DNA of 64,000 nucleotides from Rhynchopus euleeides. Taxonomy: Eukaryota; Euglenozoa; Diplonemea; Diplonemida; Diplonemidae. Every line of letters begins with the position of its first letter. The stretch's first letter is position 1. Shown here piece after piece: positions 30,501 through 39,200 of this stretch. Made by a program: the position numbers and the translations under genes. Under the pieces are notes generated by a model. It saw nothing but the letters and a program-made list of their open reading frames with translations, made no database searches and was not told the origin of the DNA. The stretch lies in assembly GCA_963210315.1 (NCBI GenBank), contig OY723288.1, positions 1,116,001 through 1,180,000 on the forward strand, written 5' to 3'.

Positions 30501-31508
30501 CTGCCCACCCTGGATTTTTTCAAATTCCTCGGGAGGGTTCTCGCTAAGGCGGTGTATGAGGGGGTGGTTGTGGAACTCCCTTTTGCAGAGTTCTTCCTCA
30601 ACACGCTGCTGGGGCAGACCAACTATGTGGAAGATCTCGCCTCCCTCGACCCTGTCGTGCACCGCAGCGTCGTCTCGATGAAGGAAATGGATGACGTCTC
30701 CTCCTTGGGCCTGACCTTCAGCGTCGACGACACGAGCTCTGCGAACGGGGTTCACAACCTCCTCCCAAACGGGTCGCAGATCCCCGTCACACATTCCAAC
30801 ATCGGGACCTACATGAGCCTCTATGCAAACTACAAGCTGAACGTGCAGTTTTCGGAGCAGGCCATCGCCTTCCTCTCGGGCTTCCAAGAAATCCTACCAC
30901 CATCCATGCTCGCTCTCTTCAACCGCAACGAGCTGCAGCAGCTTATCAGCGGGTTGGAAGGGTCGTTTGACATTCTGGAGCTCCGCAAGCACACACGCTA
31001 TGACGATTACACCGACGACCACCCTGTCATCGAAAGCTTCTGGGAGGTTCTCGGTGGGTTCACCGACGAGCAGAAGGGGGACTTTCTCCGGTTCGTCATG
31101 TCGTCCGCCCGCCCGCCGCTGCTGGGGTTTGGCCACATCAACCCTCCCTTCATGATCCGCAAGATGCCTGCGCTGCCCGAGGGGGCTGTGGGGGGCACGC
31201 CGCAGGGAGGGGAGCAGCAGCCCGCATCTGCTCCAGCCACCGCCACCACCACCACAGCTGGGACACAGACGAGCGATCTGGAGACGCTCCCCGCACCGCA
31301 AGAGGAGGCAGGGGGTGGCGGTGCCACCGCCGGCAGTGCGCCCCCGAGTGGCGCGGCGCAGGGGGCAGGGCCCAGGGGTTGGCACAGGCTGCCCACGAGC
31401 AGCACGTGCTTCAACCTGCTCTCGCTGCCAGCCTATCCGACGAAGGAGAATCTGCGGGATAGGTTGCTGTATGCGATATCCTCTGGGACTGGCTTCGAGC
31501 TCCTGTGA
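27582..31508 (+). CDS. UBE3C: HECT-type E3 ubiquitin ligase, UBE3C/Hul5-like
   Basis: Encodes 1308 residues in one exon. The N-terminus (MQFDGPSKGKES, a basic REREQRRQRKRE helix, then an IQ-like segment IGRWWRRVCSRRQAMRGL) matches the UBE3B/UBE3C layout. The middle ~800 residues are helical with several low-complexity inserts. The HECT domain runs from about residue 856 (RRPHVLLDCMREFYR) and includes EDGIDEGGLFKELL, FKFLGRVLAKAVYEG, EILPPSML and SFWEVLGGFTDEQKGDFLRF. The catalytic Cys1276 lies in SSTCFNLLSLP, and the chain ends TGFELL, typical of this subfamily. UBE3C/Hul5 extend ubiquitin chains on proteasome substrates. Unusual: ~70 residues of Gly/Ala/Thr/Pro-rich sequence separate the IRKMPALP segment from RLPTSSTCFN, enlarging the C-lobe before the active site. 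Subfamily call rests on the N-terminal helix/IQ and the C-terminal motif. Confidence 0.92.
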   Translation: MQFDGPSKGKESAAASAKREREQRRQRKREEDAACAIGRWWRRVCSRRQAMRGLREAYDAEVAKHFEDSSSVAALKLRPMRVQLPHRDGILAMATLLMRSIPPARCRRHPPHLDLPEDACLFVFRLVSTSISRPSADHSFSAAISDPRFAHSWPACTSRLLVAAEGLLLLYLQTASRVNFLTVLKLLLDVTTVRTWAFLRQESPDAKQRTLQAAAVALPQLLGSITNPAMFSAIAGFFASPLHSTSADDVVTAAVISLCTRLASASPAGAALFVTHVLASVSGLRSKLTKDAYNTLTGDRRLWERAFAFIQSSDLRCPEALRKGGGGGSSTAAAAAAPASPEKGSDALLATVGTPPQGCLEGGATGGGSCWPLGCLVGNVLEIGRCVARSQPGVTQQWGAAVSRLVECVPPRSEMARRLDENATFATQLRLLWDHHTLSLLFQGLLDGHGEGNSNPAAGGIHRASSIFSHMRSQRPVAGGAGGASPLPPRMGAAHTASVSAAVAAIALSAGVTVSEVPFRPPLLQSWEAPPWLHACRLFNGLVYSFDPNSAINALASHPHLVTALWDHIVCNAFSFNAFVVGECLPSGLPDDDKSPQQDSPEEAPGGAEGRESAFAESAGHTLLLFLHCYDHLLAVAGDAEFYGMQLPFRLTCVSSMVSLFAKLAFRLMWEGQPGATSQAASVTPFEKQRGNLYTRLLLESRSLLQKLQQRNTRRVFCPPSNWQVEDFKQARGFNFAHVLKYLNDNISNNPFENLFGVLRELTTEMMQSADPLERHFGDIFGNLRSLFSGLHDVYRRPSVEACSVTTDEGLQRYQAVIASMPYIVSYTERLEYLRCLIERDRQANHASDVKFPITVRRPHVLLDCMREFYRIEHAASHAGKLHLKAQLHVKFLNAEGVTEDGIDEGGLFKELLEIVIRKAFSPELGFFVETDGNADGSYAGKLHPNPKSCSAQIESMKNEKNADIFAFYNRLGLPTLDFFKFLGRVLAKAVYEGVVVELPFAEFFLNTLLGQTNYVEDLASLDPVVHRSVVSMKEMDDVSSLGLTFSVDDTSSANGVHNLLPNGSQIPVTHSNIGTYMSLYANYKLNVQFSEQAIAFLSGFQEILPPSMLALFNRNELQQLISGLEGSFDILELRKHTRYDDYTDDHPVIESFWEVLGGFTDEQKGDFLRFVMSSARPPLLGFGHINPPFMIRKMPALPEGAVGGTPQGGEQQPASAPATATTTTAGTQTSDLETLPAPQEEAGGGGATAGSAPPSGAAQGAGPRGWHRLPTSSTCFNLLSLPAYPTKENLRDRLLYAISSGTGFELL

Positions 31509-33256
31509 GGGGGGCGGCGAGAGAGAGGCTGTGGGAGGGGGTGGGGGAATTGCAGGGGGAGGGGAGGAGGGGAAGGGCGGTTCAAATTTTTTTTGTGCGA
31601 AGCTTTTTTTTTTTTTGGACTGCAGCAGGTGATCCTGGCAGTGCCAAACAAAATAGTGGGGATTTTACTGGTGCAGTCCCACACGCGAATGCCCCTTCTC
31701 TGTTTTGTTTGGAAAAGGGGGGTTGGGTATGATCCACAGAGTCAGGGCCAGGTGGTGCGGGTGCGGCCCTCGCGTCCTCTCTCTCGTGTGTGTGTGTTCG
31801 GGTGTGTCAGGAACATGTCGGAGTGCATTGAGGGTTATATGTGTCATTTCCTTGCGTTATTCTCTTGCCCTCAAGGCAGAGAACCCTGCGTGTGTGGGTG
31901 TCCTAACAGTAAACCTCGGGGGGATGGGTGTGGGGGTGGTGTTGAGTCGGCGTGATACTGTTTCATTCATTCATGTTTTTTTTTTGCGGTTTATCCCCCA
32001 CACCCCCTCCAGTTTCTGAATGCACCAGCAACCAGCGGAGCGCTCCTCAAGCGCGACTGCCGTTATCCCAAGAGAGGGAAGAGGGGGGCGGGGGGGAGGG
32101 GAGGGAGCAAAAGTGGCTTCACATTCTTTCAGTCTGCGAGAAGAATCGCACACCGGCACTGCCGCTCCACCGTGCACAGTGAGGTGGTGTTCCCACACAC
32201 ACCTGCACAGGGGAAGGGGGGCATTGCTGGTCAGCTCCTTTGCCATCTCTCTGCAAAGAAGGCCGCTGCGTCGCCCTGGCGTATCGCAATGGAAAGTGTC
32301 GGGGTGGAAGTGAGGGGTGTTGCCAACGTTCAGTTGTCTCGTCTTTCGCCAGACCCTTTTATTTTTTTGGTTCGGAACGGCGGAGATGGCGAGCTGTTAT
32401 TTTAAGCACACCGCCTTCGGGCGGATGTGTCATTCAGTTCTGCTAACCATTGCTCTACACTCCCCCACCCCTCTTCATATGTGTGCGGGGAATACATTCG
32501 ACACGTCAAACGCAGTGCATGTTAGGAAGAACGGAAGAATTGAAATGTCGCATTTGATCCAATGGTGTGATCAAGATATTTCAATGTTCACATTGAACCA
32601 GTTCGGTTAGTGAGGTGATTAGTGGAGTGATTTGGTCTCACCATTGCAACACCAGACATCAGTGTCGGCAGGGCCAGCATGTTTGCACTGGAGGCCTTCT
32701 CATAAATGCAGGAAAGCGAGATAATGTGAGATGTGCCTCGTTTGCAAAAAAAAAAGTGACACAGCTTGGCACAGCAGCACACGGGGAGAAAGTCCCCACT
32801 GTTTCTTCGAGTGGTTCCGGCGGTGCCATGCTGTGTTGATCACCCCATTCAGCCCTGCGTCACAAAGAACGGCAACCATTCAGTTGCGTCGCAGACAGCA
32901 GGAAAAGACGTGATGTGGTTCTGCGCCATTCGCCTCGAATGGCTGCGCAGCACCCCGCCCTAGCCTGTATCGTGATGTGCTCCAGTTGGCATTGTCCGCA
33001 AAGACTTGCCCCTCCCGCTCTGTGCCGCTGCGCTTCTGCGTGGGTGTCCCAGGCCTGTCGAGAGTGCCCTGCTGCACGGTGTCCACAGCTCGCTGCCCCT
33101 GCCCCGCCCTTTCCCTACAACGATGCCGCGGCGCATCTGTTGGTCTGAAATGTGCAGTTGTGTCTTGGGGGGGGCTCTCGGTGGTGGCAGGTTCTTCTCG
33201 ACGAACCAACTTCCGTCTATATAGTGTGTGGTTCAGCACTTGCTTACATATTCAAC
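31509..33256. other. intergenic region, no gene seen
   Basis: About 1.7 kb. G-rich just after the HECT stop, poly-T at 31604-31616, and a segment at 32427-32462 shared with 5815-5850. No frame of ordinary protein composition. Confidence 0.5.
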
Positions 33257-33258
33257 AG
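33257..33258 (+). promoter_or_regulatory. putative spliced-leader acceptor AG (CCDC25)
   Basis: TACATATTCAACAG, 31 nt before the ATG at 33290. Confidence 0.45.
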
Positions 33259-33289
33259 GGCGTTGGCACGCACGTGCTTACACCGCATT

Positions 33290-34475
33290 ATGGTGTTTTT
33301 CTACACTCTCGCGTCGGTGCCGGCCATGGTGTGCTACGTGGGGCGCGACAAGGAGGAGAACGAGGATCTTATCAAGTACGGGTGGCCGGAGGACATCTGG
33401 TTCCACGTTGACGGGTACTCCAGGTATGTACAATGGATGGTGCCGAGTTTCTTGTAGTGGGTTTCTGGAGCCACGGGTGCCCCTGCACCTGTCGTGTTTG
33501 TGTCTCGGCCTCTTCCCATGGTCAGTTGCCCGGTGCCATCCATTGCTGAGCTTCCTTTGGGATGTGAGGGCATCTTGCCTGGCTCTCTCGGAGTCAGGCC
33601 ACTAGCATGGCGTGGCTTGTGTCATCGACACCACACCTCCTGTTTACAGCGCGCATATTTACGTGCGCCTCCTGAAGGGGCAGACGATTGACGACCTCTC
33701 AGAAGCCGTCATCGAGGAATGCTGCCAGCTGACAAAGGCAAACTCCATCGAGGGGTGCAAGCTTCCCAACATCAAGGTTGTGTACACCCCGTGGGCGAAC
33801 CTGAAGAAGACGGGTGACATGGCGACTGGCCAGGTATGCCCGCTAGCGCGCTGATGGAGAAGAGAGAAGAGCCTTCTCTGCCTCGAGCATGTCAACCCAT
33901 TTGATGATTGTTGCGAGCTACGTGCAACGAAGCGTGGCGAAGTACCTCTGTTGCCCCGGATTGAGGCGCACAGAGCCTCATGAGGGCCTTCGCTCAGAAG
34001 TGCAGAAAAGTGAGCCACCTCACGACAGGGGAGGCAAGCTGGCACAGTTTGGCACAGAACGAAGGCACACTCTCCGTTATGTTTGGGGGAGGGGGTTGGC
34101 CCAATGAGTACACAACCACCACCACCACCCCTCGCCAACCCGACACACTCACCACCGCGCCGCTCTCTGCAGGTCGGGTTCCACAAGCGCAAGGAGGTGC
34201 GTTCGTTCATGGTGGCGAAGAAGAAGAGCGACATCATCAACCCCCTCGAGAAGAGCAAGATCGAGAAGCCGGTGGACCTTGCGGCAGAGCGTGAGCAGCG
34301 CGACAAGGAGGAGCGCCACGAGGCCAAGATGGTCGAGGTGGCACGCCGCGAGCAGGAGAAGAAGGACCGCGTGGAACGGGAGAAAGCCAACGACATCAAG
34401 AACTACGTCGGGTTCATGGACTCCTCCAACATGACATCCAACAAGGACGGCGTCGACCTGGATGACTTCATGTGA
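33290..34475 (+). CDS. CCDC25: CCDC25 homologue (NFACT-R domain), three exons
   Basis: Exons 33290-33423, 33650-33833 and 34173-34475 join in frame to 206 residues, about the length of CCDC25 in animals (~208). The N-terminal NFACT-R (DUF814) domain is highly conserved: [42 protein letters not shown] across intron 1, [20 protein letters not shown] and [21 protein letters not shown] across intron 2. Then come [18 protein letters not shown], a charged coiled coil, and an acidic tail DGVDLDDFM. The NFACT-R fold is shared with the ribosome quality-control factor NEMF/Rqc2, suggesting an RNA- or translation-linked role; in humans CCDC25 is also reported as a membrane DNA sensor. The conserved block lets both introns be placed to the base. 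Identity is secure; cellular role is inferred. Confidence 0.95.
33424..33649 (+). other. cis-spliced intron 1 of CCDC25
   Basis: Starts GTATGTACAA, ends TTTACAG, 226 nt. Removal recreates a Ser codon (AG|C) within the conserved SSAH motif. Confidence 0.95.
33834..34172 (+). other. cis-spliced intron 2 of CCDC25
   Basis: Starts GTATGCCCGC, ends CTCTGCAG, 339 nt, phase 0. Removal joins ATGQ to VGFHKRK, a conserved junction. Confidence 0.95.
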
Positions 34476-35203
34476 GCAGCCCCTGAGCCTTGCATCCTAT
34501 CCTCTGCAAAGTGCTGCACCCGACCTGCCCCCTCCTAGCACACAGGCACGGTTGGTGAAATCTTGGCGCCCACCCTCTGCCCAGGCAGCAGCGGCCGCCC
34601 GACGGTGGGCTTGAAATCATTCTTCTTCGGGATTGTGGGTTGCATGGACGCCCTGCCTCCGGGATCCCTGCCACAGGGCAGTTGATGTGGGTGCGTGGGT
34701 GCCAGGTGGGGCGGGGATGCGGGCGTGGTGGTGGCGGTTCAGGCAAGCCAAGCCCGCCGCCACACCCACTCGCCCATACACCCTCCCCCCAACACACACA
34801 CTCGCCCCTGACGGCTGCCTTAGGCATGCAGGGAACTAGTGTTGTCGCGGGGACTAGTCACTTACAGTCCTGCCAATAATCAGATCGGCATATGGAGAGC
34901 TGTGTGCGTGAATGACGCAGTTTTGTGTGTGGGGCACGGCAGTGGGCATGTGATCTGCCTGTTTCTGTCTTGGATAGCGTTTGGGCCGTTCCGGCCCTTG
35001 TCCTATTCCCAAGGCGAAGGGCTGCATCTTTCGACAGTGCCCCACGTGTAGTGGCAACGGGGCCTTCTCATATAGTGACGCCTTGCGATGCGGATCAAGC
35101 CTTTGAGTGTGGGCGATTTCTGCGACCAGTATGGACCGTTTTGGAGGCGTTGCCAGACCCCCCACCCCCCACCCCATTGCCTCGCCCCCAGTGTAGGCAG
35201 GCC
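34476..35203. other. intergenic region, no gene seen
   Basis: The 3' flank of CCDC25. No coding signal and no clear repeat until the TGTATTAAAC array at 35204. Confidence 0.5.
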
Positions 35204-35261
35204 CTGTATTAAACTGTATTAAACACGTTTGTATTAAACTGTATTAAACTGTATTAAACTC
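35204..35261 (+). repeat. TGTATTAAAC decamer array, left
   Basis: Five copies of TGTATTAAAC, with one interruption (ACGTT). Confidence 0.85.
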
Positions 35262-35571
35262 GGCGCTTTTTGAGTTTAGTACAAGGTACGTTTGTCACTG
35301 CAGGTACGGCACCACACAGACCCCCACACAGGAGGATTATCCATCACAGGGCCTAATCTAAGGGGGGTCGGGGGGGGGGTCAAAGACCCCCCCCCCGCAG
35401 TTTGGGCCCCCTGGGGGGTCACTTTTAGCGGGGGCGGGGGGAGATTTCCCTGGGGACCAGTAGGAATGGGGTCTCCTGGCTGGGGAGCATGTTCAGCCCC
35501 GGTGCAGAGCCGCCTTGAGTCTAAGAGCTGTCTGTCAAGTTCGTGCAGCAAGTCGTTGACACGTGCAAGGA

Positions 35572-35660
35572 ACAGATGCTCACTACCGTGGCCTCCGGCG
35601 GCTGGGGGGCTCCGCCCCCCAGACCCCCCCTGTAGCGTGTGCCTGTCTCGCAAGTCCTTG
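35572..35660 (+). repeat. GC-hairpin repeat unit, copy 3
   Basis: CTCACTACCGTGGCCTCCGG, then the GGGGGG-CTC-CGCCCCCC stem and GTGTGCCTGTCTCGC, as in the two copies in the hAT-type element at 8.2-8.9 kb. Confidence 0.82.
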
Positions 35661-35690
35661 AGCGTATGCGAGTGGCCATCTCCGCGTAGT

Positions 35691-35715
35691 CTCGGGCGCG
35701 CGAAGCGCGCCCGAG
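35691..35715. other. perfect 11-bp hairpin just upstream of the BED ORF
   Basis: CTCGGGCGCGC, loop GAA, then GCGCGCCCGAG. It ends 19 nt before the ATG at 35735, so it would form in the mRNA leader or act as a protein site. Confidence 0.75.
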
Positions 35716-35734
35716 AAATTTGCACCTGGGAAAA

Positions 35735-36154
35735 ATGTCGGGGGGACGTCCTGCCTGCTGGAGCCACGGTGAGTTCACCGAGGCGACGAAGTGCAAGCAC
35801 TGTGGCTTGCGCGCCTCGGGGAAGTCCGCATCGCGGCTCAAGAGCCACCTGCGGGGCTGCGAGAAGGCCCCCGAGGCCGTGAAGCAGAAGGCCACGGACG
35901 CCCCCACCACCACCCCGAAGAGGAAGGCCCCGGGGACTGACGGCCCAGGACCGGCGAAGCGGATGGCGCTCGGTGTTCCCCTGCCCTCAGCCAGCGAGAG
36001 GGCAATGATCGACATCGCCTGGTGTCGGTTCATCTTCAGCCGTGTTGTAGAGAACCCCTACTTCCAGGCCGGGCCCCCTCTCCAAAGAAGCGACACCCCC
36101 TCTGCCCCCATGACCTGCACACAAGGGTACTATAGTGTACAAAACCTGTATTAA
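35735..36154 (+). CDS. BED-type zinc-finger protein fragment (transposase-like N-terminus)
   Basis: Encodes 139 residues. Residues 9-42 form a BED-like finger: Trp9 and Phe14, Cys20-x2-Cys23, Leu35, His38-x3-Cys42 (RLKSHLRGC). A basic linker (TTTPKRKAP; PAKRMALG) follows, then ERAMIDIAWCRFIFSRVVEN, comparable to the start of hAT transposase bodies, where a short A-F-V-E pattern follows the finger. The frame then diverges and stops after the decamer-rich region begins, so the catalytic domain is missing. Either a truncated transposase or a DNA-binding protein derived from one. Confidence 0.6.
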   Translation: MSGGRPACWSHGEFTEATKCKHCGLRASGKSASRLKSHLRGCEKAPEAVKQKATDAPTTTPKRKAPGTDGPGPAKRMALGVPLPSASERAMIDIAWCRFIFSRVVENPYFQAGPPLQRSDTPSAPMTCTQGYYSVQNLY

Positions 36155-36198
36155 ACTGTCTTAAACTGTATTAAACCTGTATTAAACTGTATTAAACA
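36145..36198 (+). repeat. TGTATTAAAC decamer array, right
   Basis: Five copies of TGTATTAAAC or TGTCTTAAAC in the same orientation as the left array. Confidence 0.85.
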
Positions 36199-36231
36199 GG
36201 ATGCAGATTTTGGGGACCTGTATTATACCTA

Positions 36232-36541
36232 CACCACGGACTAGTCGCCCGGACGACTAGTCGGGACGACGGGTGAAATGACGACGGGTGAAACGACGGG
36301 TGGCACCCGTCGACTCGACGGGTGGACCTGTCGAGTCGACGGGTGCCACCCGTCGGCACGACGGGTGAACCTGCTGAAACGACGGGTGTTCCAGCCATTT
36401 CCTGTTGATATGGGCCAATTTCCATTGAAAACTAGGGGAGTACCTTGCATGGCATCAGGTTATTTTTCACGCCGAGCTATCTTCCCTGCACAGACCCACC
36501 CCCCATTACTTTCCATTTACAATTCCTAGTTGGTGAAGGGG
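36232..36541 (+). repeat. left terminal inverted repeat
   Basis: Runs from CACCACGG to TTGGTGAAGGG. GACGGGTG or its complement occurs about nine times, arranged partly as perfect palindromes. Confidence 0.9.
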
Positions 36542-36692
36542 CTGCCCACCGGTGGACCACCAGGAGGGGGGTGAGCCATCCAGGTGGGCAGGGGGCCTGG
36601 TAAAACAACTCCCTCCCACGACGTCACTCCGCTCTCGAGGACAAACAAAATCACCTACGTACCTGAACTGCCAAACACCCCCCCCCCCTCAC

Positions 36693-38624
36693 TTACGGGT
36701 GCGCGGATCTCATGTGCTCGTCGCGCTTTACAGTGGTTTTAAAGAGCTCGAAACAAACACAGCAACGCTTTTGTGTCAGCACGCGCGAATGGTGACTGAG
36801 GTAGTGCAGGCTCAGTCCCTTCGATTTTGCCCGTTTGCCGCACTCCTGGCATGTGACAGTGCAGGTCTGACACGGCGCGTTGTTTTGTGGCCGATGTGCA
36901 GCATCATAATGCGCAAACAGTGCTTCTCTCGTGTGGACAACTTTGGAGCACACAATGCAGATATGCTGCTGCACAGGCACTGTACCGGATGGTGTTGGTT
37001 CTGGCACTTCTGGCACATCCTCGCTGTTGCCCCAGGATTTGGACTTGCAGATGCATGCGAGCAGCGTTGCCTTTGGAGTGGTGTTTTCCGGGTCGCCCAG
37101 AAATTGTTGGCCCCATCGCCCCCTTTTTGTGACGTGAGATCCAAGGCTGAGGGACTCGAGTCTCCGCTGCAGTGCTGCCGTTGCTCCCTTCCAACAAGCG
37201 TTCCTCGCAGTGACACAGCAGCAAAGCTTTATCGCGCCGAACTTCAGGAGGGTCGGGGTGCTCGGTTGGTCCAGCAGGCCGCACCCCTTGCCTTTGGTCC
37301 TCTGCATTTCGAAGAGCAGCAGGTCCCGTTCGGCGGTCTGCTGCGATGTCACCCTCAGGGCATGGCGTTTGGGGACGCCATTCCCCCTCTCCAGTTCCTC
37401 GTCACTCAGGGCGAGGGGGTGTGCATCTTCTGGATCAAACCAGTGGCTCATCGAATGGATATATGTAACACCACGCCCCTCGGATGTTCTCCCAGGTGAC
37501 ACCCACTCCAGGACAAACACAAGGATGTGCATTGCGATGAGCGAGAAGATGAACTCTTTCGCGCACTTTCCCTCCTGGTGGTACTTGATGGGGATGTCGT
37601 TGTAGCGGAAATGCACAAGCATTTCCATTGCAATACAGAGTAGATGCTGCACCCCCTTCGTCTTGGTAATGGTGAGTAAGCGACTCAGAACATCTCTGGC
37701 CTGGTTTCCCGTCATGTTGGAACACGTTGAGCTGCCAAGGACAGCCTTCTGCACGGCAGGTCCATCAGGCAAGATCTCTGCGAGTATTGCGATGAACCCG
37801 TTTATGTCGTGCAGGGGGGGGTGACCCCTGCGTACAGGCTCTCAAACCCAGCTTCATGAAGTTCCTGGATGCTAGCCCTGTGGCAGGCGTGGAGCTGTTT
37901 CAACCAGTCATTTCGTGGTGTGGTACAAAACGCGCTCCTGTGCGAAGATGACCCCATCTTACTAAATGCCGACCACAGCTCAAGATGGTCCCCTGCTACC
38001 CTAAGCAGGCGAGCCGAAACATCACGTTCGCCTTTTCGAAAACCCCTCTCTGCACTCTTGCGATTTGCTTCAGGAAGTTGAACGTGAACCACGTTCTGTA
38101 CTCATCCTTCTGCTTATCGGCAACTGTCACCAACCGTGTTGCGAAGGCACCGTCGAAAATGCCTACGGCCAGCCTGCTCTGCTGGGTCTTCTGTGCCTGT
38201 TTCTTCTCCGCCTCGTACAGCTTCACCATAGCTGCAGTGCCGCGGGGCAGGCGTCGGCCATCTCCTTGAGCCCTGTCGGGTGGTCCTTCCCGTTGCTCTT
38301 CCGGAGGCCCAACCCGACAAACTCGATGTCTGACCCGCTATTGACACGGGCAGCGTACATCGTGCGACCATCCTTCGCGGTCGACTTGCTGATCACCCCA
38401 CCCCCCACCTTCTCATACTTTTTGTACAGGGCAAGACTGATGATGGGATCAGTCGACTTGATGGTAGTATCCGTCAGCTTGCCGAGAAGCTGCTTCAGGG
38501 CCATGTGGCTCAACCCATCAGCATCACGCTCGACAACATACGTGTTGATCCAAGCACGTACAAACACCGTCATGTCCACAGCGCTGGCGAGGGCCTGCGC
38601 TGCAGTACGCTTTGCCGCTGGCAT
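36693..38624 (-). pseudogene. transposon gene with C-terminal C2H2 zinc fingers, broken by frame changes
   Basis: On the - strand, four consecutive open segments cover the gene: 38624-38223 (starts MPAAKRTAAQALAS), 38229-37996, 38092-37802 and ~37830-36693. Each step to the next frame is in the same direction, and one falls in an 8-base homopolymer at 37814-37821. The last segment ends with three zinc-finger-like motifs: HICIVCSKVVHTREALFAHY (C-x2-C...H), CQECGKRAKSKGLSLHYLSHH-like, and CCVCFELFKTTVKRDEHMRS. The segments show ordinary protein composition (WINTYVVERDADGLSHMAL; TWFTFNFLKQIARV), so this was a real gene of ~600 residues. No catalytic motif of a known transposase family was recognised. 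It may be decayed, use frameshifting, or contain homopolymer sequencing errors. Confidence 0.7.
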
Positions 38625-38889
38625 TGATTGGTGTGGCTCGTCTGGGTGGCCTGGGTGGTGATGATGGTATCTTGGGGTATCTTGGCCTGGGTGATGATGA
38701 GGGTACGGTATCTTGGAGACTGCCTTGTGGGTTGTGCAAGGGTTGGGGGCTGGGGCGAAAATTTGCCTGGCAGAAAAGTGATCAGCTTCATGAAGTAGGT
38801 TGCTCCGTCAAACTGACACAGTTTGTCAGAGTCAAGATCCCTCGAACAATGAAAATCCACGAGAACAGCCGTCGCACATGCACTTGAGG

Positions 38890-39198
38890 CCCTTCACCAA
38901 CTAGGAATTGTAAATGGAAAGTAATGGGGGGTGGGTCTGTGCAGGGAAGATAGCTCGGCGTGAAAAATAACCTGATGCCATGCAAGGTACTCCCCTAGTT
39001 TTCAATGGAAATTGGCCCATATCAACAGGAAATGGCTGGAACACCCGTCGTTTCAGCAGGTTCACCCGTCGTGCCGACGGGTGGCACCCGTCGACTCGAC
39101 GGGTCCACCCGTCGAGTCGACGGGTGCCGCCTGTCGAGTTTTCACCCGTCGTCCCGACTAGTCGACCCCACCCGTCACTGCCCGACTAGTCCGTGGTG
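38890..39198 (-). repeat. right terminal inverted repeat
   Basis: Inverse complement of the left arm; ends ACTAGTCCGTGGTG followed by TA. Confidence 0.9.
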
Positions 39199-39200
39199 TA

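Larger units (their letters stand above)
35204..36198 (+). mobile_element. probable transposon remnant: BED-finger ORF between TGTATTAAAC arrays
   Basis: About 1 kb bounded by arrays of the decamer TGTATTAAAC in the same orientation (35204-35261 and 36145-36198). In between are a GC-hairpin unit shared with the hAT-type element at 8.2-8.9 kb (35572-35660), a perfect hairpin (35691-35715) and a BED-type zinc-finger ORF (35735-36154). BED fingers are common at the N-terminus of hAT transposases. The true termini are not resolved. The right-hand array ends 31 bp before the 36232 element. Confidence 0.58.
36232..39198 (-). mobile_element. 2.97-kb DNA transposon with ~310-bp terminal inverted repeats and TA target duplication
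   Basis: The ends CACCACGGACTAGTCG (36232) and its complement (to 39198) are inverted repeats that extend ~310 bp (36232-36541 and 38890-39198). TA lies on both sides (36230-36231, 39199-39200). The inner ~230 bp of each arm match almost exactly; the outer ~70 bp differ in spacer sequence while keeping the same boxes. Each arm has multiple GACGGGTG boxes and a nested palindrome (CACCCGTCGACTCGACGGGTG). The interior carries a - strand gene (36693-38624) with C2H2 fingers, broken by frameshifts. I cannot assign a superfamily: TA duplication suggests Tc1/mariner-like integration, but the TIR style and the protein do not look like it. Confidence 0.88.

Noticed and set aside
29364-30887. 507-codon open frame on the - strand
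   Set aside because: Antisense of the HECT gene; no domain and no start context.
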